Assembly: GCF_003570705.1 (NCBI RefSeq)
Contig: NZ_QWVT01000001.1
Coordinates: 1 to 64,000, forward strand
Source: Mesobacillus zeae
GTDB lineage: Bacteria > Bacillota > Bacilli > Bacillales > Cytobacillaceae
Direction of reading: 5' to 3'
Length of the DNA: 64,000 bases
Of this stretch, positions 56,829 through 64,000 are shown in pieces. A model generated the notes under the pieces. That model made no database searches. It was not told where the DNA came from and saw nothing but the letters and a program-made list of their open reading frames with translations. Both the position numbers and the translations under genes were made by a program. How positions within the stretch are numbered: the stretch's first letter is position 1; each line of letters starts with the position of its first letter.

Positions 56829-58199
56829 CTAGAAATCGAATTGAGCCGCAGCGGCCATGCCGGTCTCCATTTCGCGAACGATTCCGATGTTAGGTAGATA
56901 CAGAACTTCAACCTGCATACCTTCTCCGCCATTCCTGCCTTTGCCAATTTCAATTATGCCGACGCCGTCCAGCGTATCTATGCCGAAAGTGTTCGCAGCA
57001 TCTTCAAGGACTGCCTTCGTTTTCTTGATTTCCGCACGTTTCGGCGGTCTTAACTCGCGATTACCTTCTTCGTCTGTATCGTCGCGAACCTCTTCCGCCT
57101 GTGTAACGATGTGAATAACTGTTTTCGTTAATCCGGCTAGTCTACGAATCTTTTTCGACGTGTTCGCCACATCACCTCCAGCAACTTTCGAAGTATTCGC
57201 TTCGTAATCCATAAGGTAAATCGGATCAACTAAAACTACGTCCGCTTTCGTCTGAATGATGTCCGCCTCTAATTGCTTCAATCCGCGACTATAAAAGTCT
57301 ACGTCGTCTGCTGCTCGGATAGTAATATTGCCCGGCACTATTTCGTTAATAGTCGCTAGGAATTGCTCGAAGCCTGCCTCGAAATCCTCCGATAGTCTTC
57401 CCATTAATAATGCCTTATTCTCGAAGCCTGCCTCGTAATCTACTCCGTCTATAGTAGCGGAAACAATACCGGACCTTGCCGAAATAGTCGAGTAGGCTCG
57501 CGCCATCCATTCGAATTTAGCCATTTCCATTATCCATCCGAGCACATTTGCGCCTTGAAACGCCGACTCAATCGCTTCCTCTGAGGTGATAATTGATTTA
57601 CCGCGGCCTGGACGACCGTACCATGTATACATATTTCCGCTGAGGTATCCACCGGTTGCTTCGTTAATGGCCGGAAACTTGCTGTGCCAAACCTTGAACG
57701 ACTCGCCTGATTTACGTTTGCGGTATTCGTCCAGAAAAGAAGATGCGTCCGCCTTTATGTCCGTACCTACTTTAGAACTGGTGTTCGTATTTATTTTAAT
57801 CCTTTCGGCCTCCGAAATCAACCAGTCGGTGAATTTATTTCCGTCAAGCTCCTCGAATTTCTTTTCGAATAGTGAGCGAGTATCGCCACCTTTAGCGTTT
57901 GTTGGCGGATTTATTATCTCCATAAACTGCAACTTCGCGCTATATTCCTTTATTACCTTCGTCATGTACTCGTAACTGTCTCCGACTTGCGGTGTATAAA
58001 TAAATGTCGGACACTCCTCAGTAACTACGGCGTACGATGGCGCCTGCCCGCGGTTAGCCTCCGCATAGTCGGTGATGAAACGGAGGGTCTGCCTATCACC
58101 CTCCGTCGGTAAGTCCTTCGCCGTGATTCCATATTTGGTTAACGCCTGTACGTTATTTTCGTCGATTACCTTACTTAATAGAAGATTTCCGTATTCCAT
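56829..58199 (-). CDS. DnaB-type replicative helicase
   Basis: The 456-residue protein has an N-terminal helical part and a RecA-like core: WYGRPGRGKSII (Walker A about 193-204), IMEMAKFEWMARAYS, VVLVDPIYLMD (Walker B) and HIVTQAEEVRDD. It unwinds DNA at the replication fork, probably loaded by the DnaC-like protein at 60.3 kb. Confidence 0.87.
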   Translation of the reverse strand: MEYGNLLLSKVIDENNVQALTKYGITAKDLPTEGDRQTLRFITDYAEANRGQAPSYAVVTEECPTFIYTPQVGDSYEYMTKVIKEYSAKLQFMEIINPPTNAKGGDTRSLFEKKFEELDGNKFTDWLISEAERIKINTNTSSKVGTDIKADASSFLDEYRKRKSGESFKVWHSKFPAINEATGGYLSGNMYTWYGRPGRGKSIITSEEAIESAFQGANVLGWIMEMAKFEWMARAYSTISARSGIVSATIDGVDYEAGFENKALLMGRLSEDFEAGFEQFLATINEIVPGNITIRAADDVDFYSRGLKQLEADIIQTKADVVLVDPIYLMDYEANTSKVAGGDVANTSKKIRRLAGLTKTVIHIVTQAEEVRDDTDEEGNRELRPPKRAEIKKTKAVLEDAANTFGIDTLDGVGIIEIGKGRNGGEGMQVEVLYLPNIGIVREMETGMAAAAQFDF

Positions 58200-58293
58200 T
58201 GCGTCAGCTCCTTTCGTAATATATAATTCTTCGCTGGCAGCTTACAACTGTTATTTTCGATTATTGCGCTGTTTGAATCGAATTGTTCAGTAG

Positions 58294-58839
58294 TTATTTA
58301 ACATAATTAACGAATTCATTACCTCTATCACAAAATTCTTTGATCATCGCACAAACCAATCCGAATGACATCCCTGAGTGACCTTGATTCTCGATTACCT
58401 CTTTCGCTTCATCAAGTGTGCCGTTGTTATTTAAAATCTTTACTATATCCAAGCAATTTCCTAATTCCATACCGCGATATAAGTCACCCAACCGAATCGG
58501 GACAATATCATCCCAAAGATTCCACTTGTCCTCTGCTAGAATCTCTCTACCTTTTCCCTTCCAAACCTTTGATAACTCCGGGATTCTTTCTTTATGTTCC
58601 TGTTCTTTTCTTTTATAGTCTTCTCTCCATTCTTGTTGTTCTTTATCAAATTCTGCTTTCGTTTTACCAGTTATCCTTTGATATGCTGAATCCATCGTTA
58701 CCGTATCTGAATACAATGTAACTCCATTAAATTCACCACAAGCTAATTTCCCTTTCTCTCTATAACTCAACAATTCACTAACAGCCTGTTCTACAGTGTT
58801 TCCTGCAAAAAACTCAATTTGTTTATACTTTTTATCCAT
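58294..58839 (-). CDS. Conserved hypothetical protein
   Basis: This encodes 181 residues from ATG 58839 (GGGAGGG upstream). FFAGNTVEQAVSELLSYREK, GEFNGVTLYSDTVTMDSAY and LYRGMELGNCLDIVKIL recur in a family spread through Firmicute prophages, of unknown function. The gene is AT-rich compared with the replication genes on both sides, as is its small neighbour. Confidence 0.75.
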   Translation of the reverse strand: MDKKYKQIEFFAGNTVEQAVSELLSYREKGKLACGEFNGVTLYSDTVTMDSAYQRITGKTKAEFDKEQQEWREDYKRKEQEHKERIPELSKVWKGKGREILAEDKWNLWDDIVPIRLGDLYRGMELGNCLDIVKILNNNGTLDEAKEVIENQGHSGMSFGLVCAMIKEFCDRGNEFVNYVK

Positions 58840-58868
58840 TATTACACCCTCCCAAGAACTTTGTTTAT

Positions 58869-59069
58869 TACGCATTTTTGTCAAAGTCGTATTTTATTCG
58901 AATTGCGACACTATATAATTTCTTCAACTTCTGATTTATCAAAAGGCAAATCTGAATTCCAATCACCTACATGTATTGTTAAAATCAAGTCATGAGCATT
59001 CTCTCTAACCAAGATGCCTTCTTTACCATGATAAAAATTATTTTCGTTGATAACTTTAAATATCCGCAT
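58869..59069 (-). CDS. Small hypothetical protein in an AT-rich block
   Basis: A 66-residue frame from ATG 59069 (GAGGTGAG upstream). FKVINENNFYHGKEGILVRE, then IHVGDWNSDLPFD and a basic-aromatic end. It ends 29 nt before the next gene start. Unknown. Confidence 0.65.
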
Positions 59070-59094
59070 TTTCTCACCTCATTTACTTCGCAAT

Positions 59095-59493
59095 TTAAGT
59101 CCACTCCGCCGTAACCTCAGCCAACTTAATCGTCAAATACTCAACCTTCGCCTTGAATTCGCCATCCTCCGGAAACATCTCGACCATCACTTTCGCATCA
59201 TTCATTTCGTCCAACAACGCATCCACTCGCTTCGCACGATCCTTTCTCGCCTGCCCGCTTAATTCCCTTGCCATGGGTTTGCGCACGCTGCTACCGCCAG
59301 CCAGCCGCAGATCCTCTTCGTCACACTCAACGTAAGCCCCCGTTTCCGTATCGATTAAGTCGTACACAATATCCGTCCATTCTTCGCTGGGCGAGAAACA
59401 TTGCTCGACGCGGTATGATTCGATTTTAAATATGCGTGACCCGTAGCCCGCGATGTGTACAAGGTCCGTGAAGGTGTACTCCGGCTTATTCAT
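59095..59493 (-). CDS. Hypothetical protein
   Basis: The 132-residue product is beta-rich at first (FTDLVHIAGYGSRIFKIESY, YDLIDTETGAYVECDEEDL) and coiled coil at the end. It overlaps the YopX-like gene by 8 nt. Unknown. Confidence 0.65.
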   Translation of the reverse strand: MNKPEYTFTDLVHIAGYGSRIFKIESYRVEQCFSPSEEWTDIVYDLIDTETGAYVECDEEDLRLAGGSSVRKPMARELSGQARKDRAKRVDALLDEMNDAKVMVEMFPEDGEFKAKVEYLTIKLAEVTAEWT

Positions 59494-59887
59494 CGGCAGC
59501 CTCCTTAATCAACTCCGGATTTTCGTAGATGTTTCCGATAACTCGACCGCCTTTTGCCGCAAACATGTTTAAATGCTCGTCAATATTATCGGATTTATCG
59601 TGACAGTAGAATGATGCCGACGCTTCCTGCCATCTAATTAACATAGGCCATTCTCCGTACTCTTTCGTGTAGACGATATCCCCTTCGTAAATCTCAACGC
59701 CGTTCTTATCGGATAGTCCGGTGAATTGCATTACTTTCGTATAGGGTTGGCCGGTTAGATTTAGCCAATCGCCTGCCTCATCGTTCCAAACCGTCGGAGC
59801 TGTTGGCATTCTATCAAATACTCCTCCGCAACGTACTTGGTAGTACATCTTTCCGCCTTCCCACGCCCGAAACTTAATCGTTCTCAT
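59486..59887 (-). CDS. YopX family protein
   Basis: The 133-residue protein has the YopX signature: IKFRAWEGGKMYY at the start and MQFTGLSDKNGVEIYEGDIV, then VIGNIYENPELI. YopX proteins are widespread in prophages; their role is unknown. Confidence 0.86.
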   Translation of the reverse strand: MRTIKFRAWEGGKMYYQVRCGGVFDRMPTAPTVWNDEAGDWLNLTGQPYTKVMQFTGLSDKNGVEIYEGDIVYTKEYGEWPMLIRWQEASASFYCHDKSDNIDEHLNMFAAKGGRVIGNIYENPELIKEAADE

Positions 59888-60278
59888 CGGCGGCCTCCGA
59901 AATTGTTACGTCGATTTCCCCACGATAAATGTGTGATTTTTGATATTCGTTGTTATACTGGTCGTCGCCCCACTTTACGAAAAACCAATCAGTATTACCC
60001 TTATCATCGTAGACGTGAACTTGCGCAATATCATTCCATGCAAGTATGCGTGCGTATTCCGGCTTATCCGCAACCATGATTCGGAAGTATCCAGCGCCCA
60101 TATATTGTTCTTTTCGTATAGGCGATTTCTTTCGAATATTATTAAAGCGTAGGGTCGCCGTAATCTCAGTCGCATGGAAATAACGAATGTCCTCTGCCGG
60201 AATATCGATGCCCTCGCAGTTTTCAAATGCTAGGTGTACCTTCGTCAAATTTTCTACGTTAATCATCAACGTCTCCAC
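59874..60278 (-). CDS. Hypothetical protein
   Basis: The 134-residue product, GTG 60278 or ATG four codons on, is beta-rich (MINVENLTKVHLAFENCEG, YFRIMVADKPEYARILAWND). It overlaps the YopX gene by 14 nt. Unknown. Confidence 0.62.
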   Translation of the reverse strand: METLMINVENLTKVHLAFENCEGIDIPAEDIRYFHATEITATLRFNNIRKKSPIRKEQYMGAGYFRIMVADKPEYARILAWNDIAQVHVYDDKGNTDWFFVKWGDDQYNNEYQKSHIYRGEIDVTISEAADEND

Positions 60279-60295
60279 CCCTTTTCGATTTTCCG

Positions 60296-61099
60296 TTACC
60301 TACGTCCGCGAAAACTTCCGCCGCCGAAACTTAGCACGGCACACTGATCGCGCATCCTATCCGCAAGCCTTTCCTCGCCAAATACGTCAATTAAATCATA
60401 TGGCATCAATGTCGCCACTTTCGTATCCATGTATTTTATAGGTAGATTCGATGTGTAAATCGTCGGTTTTGCGTTCGTCACTCGATGATTAATGATCGCA
60501 TGTAAATCTCCCCTGAATCCGTCTGTGCAGTCACGCAATCCTATATCGTCGAGTACGGCCATCGGCGCATGTTTTGCGTTCTCCATTGCGGTGTAAAATC
60601 GCTTGGCTGCGGGCTCTGCGATGTTGTCCGGTACCTTCGGTCTATTAAAGTTGTTGTAGTCCGTCTGCCAGCTATTTACGTCCAAGAAGTACGCCGGCCT
60701 TTGCATCGGCTGGACTCCGCGCTGTAAGGAGCCTACGTAATGAACCGTAAGCCATTCGTTGAGTATCGCCGCAGCCGTCGTCGTCTTGCCGGTGCCGGGC
60801 GATTCCGAAAAAAGATACAGCGACTTGATCCTTTCGGTGCCCTCCTCGAATTGCCTATCGAAAGTGGCGACATAATCGTTTATCTTAGCGTAGATTTTCG
60901 CTTGCTCCGTCCTGGCCGGCGAATTTGCCAGCGTAACGAGTCGATAGTCCGCCGGAAGCCCAGCCGCCCCGACGCGCCCGCCTGCGCCTGATAAGCCGTG
61001 CATGGCTATGAAGGCCGAACATTGATTCGTACATTCTGACGTTCCTGCCACGCGGCATTTGGCGGCGAGTAGGCAGCGGTTTTTATTCGTTTTTTCCAA
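60296..61099 (-). CDS. DnaC-like helicase loader ATPase
   Basis: The 267-residue protein starts with four cysteines (9, 15, 23, 27) that may bind zinc, then an AAA+ core with FSESPGTGKTT (Walker A about 98-107), MAVLDDIG (180-187) and PTIYTSNLPIKYMD (sensor), as in DnaC/DnaI loaders. It probably loads the DnaB-type helicase. Confidence 0.82.
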   Translation of the reverse strand: MEKTNKNRCLLAAKCRVAGTSECTNQCSAFIAMHGLSGAGGRVGAAGLPADYRLVTLANSPARTEQAKIYAKINDYVATFDRQFEEGTERIKSLYLFSESPGTGKTTTAAAILNEWLTVHYVGSLQRGVQPMQRPAYFLDVNSWQTDYNNFNRPKVPDNIAEPAAKRFYTAMENAKHAPMAVLDDIGLRDCTDGFRGDLHAIINHRVTNAKPTIYTSNLPIKYMDTKVATLMPYDLIDVFGEERLADRMRDQCAVLSFGGGSFRGRR

Positions 61100-61113
61100 T
61101 CGTTAAACCTCCT

Positions 61114-61335
61114 TCATCCGTCTATATCGTCTAATTCGTATAAATCGAATGCGTATTTAATTTCGTAACGAGCCTTCAAACGGCAATCGTCCGATATGGG
61201 CGTCGTTTCGACCGCCTTGCATACATCGGAAACCAATTCCCGGAACTCTCCGTCTGCTTGTGCTGATCTTTCCGCTTTCTTTGCGAGCGCTGTAAACTCC
61301 GGCGTGCCCCAAGTCATCCCTTTTACGCTAGTCAT
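61114..61335 (-). CDS. Small hypothetical protein
   Basis: The 73-residue helical product (FTALAKKAERSAQADGEFRE, LKARYEIKYAFDLYELDD) overlaps the next gene by 4 nt. Unknown. Confidence 0.62.
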   Translation of the reverse strand: MTSVKGMTWGTPEFTALAKKAERSAQADGEFRELVSDVCKAVETTPISDDCRLKARYEIKYAFDLYELDDIDG

Positions 61336-62126
61336 TCCGCCACCTCCCGGCTGTCGTCGATGAATTTGGCTTTACCAATTCCGAAATAGTAGCTTGCGTT
61401 TTCTACTGTGATTTCGTTTCGTCCGGTAACTGACTGTCCAACAACTTTGTCGCGCTTATCCAAATCTATCGGGCTGATTATGTCCCCCACGCGCACCTCA
61501 GTCGGCTGTGGCGCATTATAGTATTCCGCAGGCACTTCGAGGCCTAGCGCTCGGCGTAACGCGATTGCCTTACCTAGGTGGGCGTTGAAGCAGTCGGACG
61601 GGTCAGCCTTGGCGATTCCCTTTAAAAGTAAGTCGTGCGAGAATCCTCCGTATATTAGAGCGGTCACGGCTCGCTTTTCCTTATTGACGAAAAACTTCGG
61701 GATAACATATTGATTATTGAATCTTCCAATTGTTGTGCGGAATCCTTCGTACTCGCCGACGATACTCGCCACATCCGCCTTTGCCTTCGCCACGATTTCG
61801 TCACGGATTTGCTGCGGTGTTTTCGGCAGAAGTGATTTACCGCCAGCCTCACGTATAGATACTTTCGTGCCTTCCAACGCAGCCACCCTCGACTTCAGTT
61901 CCGTGATTTCCGCCTGCATTTTCTCAATTACGTCCATTTCGTCAGCCTCCTCGTTTACTATTTCGCAATCATCGGAAGTAACATAATACTTACTACACTC
62001 TCCGTCGTACCGAACACTGTATCCGCTACGTGTCGGGTGGTCAGTTCCGGTAACATCGAACACCTCGCCAATCTTATCCGCATACCAATACGTAGACACG
62101 CCCGCTTTTATTATTCGGATCTTCAT
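61332..62126 (-). CDS. SH3/KOW-like protein with coiled coil (paralogue 3)
   Basis: The 264-residue protein has an N-terminal barrel-like part (KAGVSTYWYADKIGEVFDV), a coiled coil (about 64-86, EKMQAEITELKSRVAALEG) and a middle part with ALIYGGFSHDLLLKGIAKAD and NAHLGKAIALRRALGLEVP, a phage-typical segment. The last part (EVRVGDIISPIDL) is barrel-like again. Related to those at 36.1 and 49.5 kb. Confidence 0.68.
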   Translation of the reverse strand: MKIRIIKAGVSTYWYADKIGEVFDVTGTDHPTRSGYSVRYDGECSKYYVTSDDCEIVNEEADEMDVIEKMQAEITELKSRVAALEGTKVSIREAGGKSLLPKTPQQIRDEIVAKAKADVASIVGEYEGFRTTIGRFNNQYVIPKFFVNKEKRAVTALIYGGFSHDLLLKGIAKADPSDCFNAHLGKAIALRRALGLEVPAEYYNAPQPTEVRVGDIISPIDLDKRDKVVGQSVTGRNEITVENASYYFGIGKAKFIDDSREVAE

Positions 62127-62154
62127 TCGTCATCCCTCCGCCTTCTTATCGTTT

Positions 62155-62583
62155 TTAGAACCAATCCGTCAACTCTTCGCCATCAACCGCTAATTCCTGC
62201 TCCGCATCGGCCGCCACCTTCTCACGCCTAGCCTCCCGTGCCACCTGCGAAACTGCCTCCGAAAAGTATCGATCCATGTACGAAATCATGAATGTGACGC
62301 TCGGATACGGATACAGCTCCGGCTTACTCGTGCGATACTCACGCCAGCAAATTTCGATGAACGTCCGCAGCACGCGATTGCCGTATTTGCCCTGCGCATT
62401 CTTCAACATGCCGCGCTCACGCCCCCACCGCGCCTGCTTCGAGCCACCTCCGCCTGGCGAATACTCTACGCCGTACTTTTCACGTGTGGTTTCCGTGATA
62501 TAAGCGAGGAAAGTCTGAACGTTCCATTGCGATATGTCCCGCGCTTGCCAGTCGGATGCTGACGCTAGTTTCGGCTTAGTCAT
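62155..62583 (-). CDS. Hypothetical phage replication-region protein
   Basis: The 142-residue product is helical, with a central basic/Gly part (GVEYSPGGGGSKQARWGRER). It may bind nucleic acid, but no family was recognised. Confidence 0.65.
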   Translation of the reverse strand: MTKPKLASASDWQARDISQWNVQTFLAYITETTREKYGVEYSPGGGGSKQARWGRERGMLKNAQGKYGNRVLRTFIEICWREYRTSKPELYPYPSVTFMISYMDRYFSEAVSQVAREARREKVAADAEQELAVDGEELTDWF

Positions 62584-62999
62584 TCGGTAGCACCCCGTTT
62601 ACCTAACATCGCTATAGCACTGACGGCAGCCCTGTTCGCGAGTTCGACTATTCCGTTTAACCGCTCAATCTCCGCAAGAGCTTCGTTTTTCTTGCGTTTC
62701 ATTTCGAGATATTCGGCCTGTTCAAGAAATAATATATCTTTTAACCGTTGAATTTCGTCAAGCAACTTCGGCACATCTTGGCGTGCGTGTGCGATGAACT
62801 GACGATTATTCTCGTGATTTTGCGTTAACGTGGTATGAATATCTCCGTTATCGTCGTACTCAATAACACTCGCGACTACGCTAAACTCCCCTACCGCGAT
62901 AACATAGCCATTAGCTAAACTCGCCGGTTCCCAAGGCCCCTCCGTAGCTGCCTCCGTCCTTGCCCGAATCGCGTCTATTTCCGTTTGTGTTAGCGTCAT
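62580..62999 (-). CDS. Ea22-like phage protein (paralogue 1)
   Basis: The 139-residue protein has the pattern IRARTEAATEGPWEPAS, NNRQFIAHARQDVPKLLDEIQRLK, as in Ea22/ead-type early phage proteins, followed by coiled coil. Function unknown. Confidence 0.72.
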   Translation of the reverse strand: MTLTQTEIDAIRARTEAATEGPWEPASLANGYVIAVGEFSVVASVIEYDDNGDIHTTLTQNHENNRQFIAHARQDVPKLLDEIQRLKDILFLEQAEYLEMKRKKNEALAEIERLNGIVELANRAAVSAIAMLGKRGATE

Positions 63000-63361
63000 T
63001 ACTCATCATCCTCCTCATCGTTGAAGTATTTACTAATCGCGTTATAAACGTCCGTTTCATAGCAGTGAACATTGTCAAGCAAGTCGTGAGCCTCCGACAT
63101 TAGATTCTCCGCTTCATTTAATCGATTAGTAAGCCATTCAACCTCCGCCAACAGCTTCGGAATATCTTCCCGGCTTGCTGCGATGAATTCTAAGTCACAT
63201 TCCTTAGCGCGAATATACGGGTAGCCTTCCGCATTAGAATCTGCCATAGCTACCATGAAATTTCCGTTTGAAATACCTCCGTCTTCTACATCGTAATCCC
63301 AATCTCCGACTGTCGCCCTCTCCGCCCGTTCTCGTATTGCCTGCAATTCTTCCTCTGTCAC
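62999..63361 (-). CDS. Ea22-like phage protein (paralogue 2)
   Basis: The 120-residue protein has the same pattern as its neighbour: IRERAERATVGDWDY and LEFIAASREDIPKLLAEVEWL. Probably a tandem duplication of that gene. It overlaps both neighbours. Confidence 0.72.
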   Translation of the reverse strand: MTEEELQAIRERAERATVGDWDYDVEDGGISNGNFMVAMADSNAEGYPYIRAKECDLEFIAASREDIPKLLAEVEWLTNRLNEAENLMSEAHDLLDNVHCYETDVYNAISKYFNDEEDDE

Positions 63362-63699
63362 TGCTCATCACCCTCCTCATGGTTTCCGTGTATAGCTTCG
63401 TACCTCTCTTCGCCTACTTTGCGATACGGACAAATTCCGAACTCCCCCCACGCTAAGCCTTTAACACTCGCCTCCAATCCGTCTAAATATTCATTAACCG
63501 CGTCGAGCAATACGAAATTCTCGTCCGGGTTATTCGTGATGGTTAACTCGACAATTTCGTCCGATGTAAAGAATATGACCGCGACAATATCGTATGTCCT
63601 GGCGTGTATTGTCGGCTGTATATAGCGCAACCCTGGCGCCGCCTTACATCTTCGTATGATTTGCGAAAACTCCTTTGGCGACATACTTTTACGCCCCAT
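63358..63699 (-). CDS. Hypothetical protein, first of the left operon
   Basis: The 113-residue product (MSPKEFSQIIRRCKAAPGLR, IVAVIFFTSDEIVELTITN, LDGLEASVKGLAWGEFGICP). No family was recognised. Confidence 0.65.
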   Translation of the reverse strand: MGRKSMSPKEFSQIIRRCKAAPGLRYIQPTIHARTYDIVAVIFFTSDEIVELTITNNPDENFVLLDAVNEYLDGLEASVKGLAWGEFGICPYRKVGEERYEAIHGNHEEGDEQ

Positions 63700-64000
63700 T
63701 TACTTCACCCCTTATAAGTTCAAGTGATTGCGTCCTTACGTCCGCCAACTCTTTCATTACCTTTTCGTCGTTCTTTTATATAAGAGCTTTACGTAAATGA
63801 TTCATGCAGTTGGCAGTGCGTTAGCGCTGCAATCTTTATGGTTCTAGTTATTATAGTTCTTGGTACTATGGTTCTTGTTTATGTGACGTCCGCCGAGTGA
63901 CGCTTACCGTGTGACGGTTAGAACATCTTCAGTCCACTTATCGGCAATATCGTATACCTGACGTTATCCCATGTTTGCTTTTCGTGATCCCGCGACTGAA
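63700..64000. repeat. Non-coding edge region with two sets of iteron-like repeats
   Basis: No gene was seen in these 301 bp. Three TATRGTTCTWG copies lie exactly 15 bp apart (63837, 63852, 63867), followed by three GTGACG copies exactly 14 bp apart (63883, 63897, 63911). The pattern suits a protein-binding array, a promoter operator or an origin ahead of the early operon. Confidence 0.5.

Overview
The window looks like most of the genome of a temperate, contractile-tailed (myovirus-type) phage of a Firmicute, most likely Bacillales. The virion genes follow the PBSX/Xkd plan: portal, scaffold, capsid, sheath, tube, tape measure, LysM and NlpC/P60 baseplate proteins, baseplate J. Shine-Dalgarno sites are strong (AAGGAGG class), TTG and GTG starts are common, and the regulatory genes include an AimR/AimP-type (arbitrium) pair. 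Nearly every gene lies on the minus strand, so the annotation is best read from high to low coordinates. No tRNA or rRNA gene and no CRISPR array was seen.

Layout. 64.0-55.7 kb: small early genes, a DnaC-like loader, a YopX-like protein, a DnaB-type helicase and a TOPRIM primase. 55.7-53.0 kb: a control region with two plus-strand XRE repressors diverging from aimR, a peptide gene (aimP) overlapping the end of aimR, a terminator, a long imperfect palindrome and a sigma-like gene. 53.0-51.0 kb: three tiny genes, an approximately 490-nt gene-free stretch full of long complementary segments (candidate structured RNA or origin) and a probable ssDNA-binding protein. 51.0-34.7 kb: DNA and nucleotide metabolism, with a family A DNA polymerase, DnaQ-like exonuclease, RecB-like nuclease, RuvC-like resolvase, B12-dependent ribonucleotide reductase, PhoH, dUTPase, ThyX, dNMP kinase and thioredoxin-like protein, interleaved with tiny membrane and acidic proteins. 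34.7-28.6 kb: a second DNA methyltransferase, a sigma region 4-like protein, AT-rich small genes, a RepL-like initiator with adjacent repeats, and the terminase small subunit. 28.0-27.1 kb: a plus-strand tyrosine recombinase cassette between the terminase subunits. 27.0-3.2 kb: terL, a three-way-junction terminator, an HNH protein, a methyltransferase, head genes, tail genes, tail fibres, an AT-rich acyltransferase and the lysis cassette (XhlA, amidase, holin). 3.2-0 kb: a lipoprotein and a repressor on plus, then an FtsK-type translocase, a replication-relaxation protein and a VirB2-like hydrophobic protein on minus.

How it fits together. The phage appears able to persist, using a peptide-sensing lysis/lysogeny switch, several small repressors and either integration or plasmid-like maintenance (RepL-like, FtsK-like and replication-relaxation genes, and a catalytic-domain-only recombinase). 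It brings most of its own replisome and dNTP supply. Late expression runs through one long minus-strand operon that contains several intrinsic terminators.

Points most worth a second look: the arbitrium-like locus with a new candidate pheromone; the structured region at 51.84-52.33 kb; a promoter-like element repeated three times with identical geometry (GCGCGA-N17-TATTAT); three genes that seem to start at ATC; and the three-way-junction terminator at the head of the late operon. All functional calls rest on reading the sequence and recalling protein families. No database search was run.
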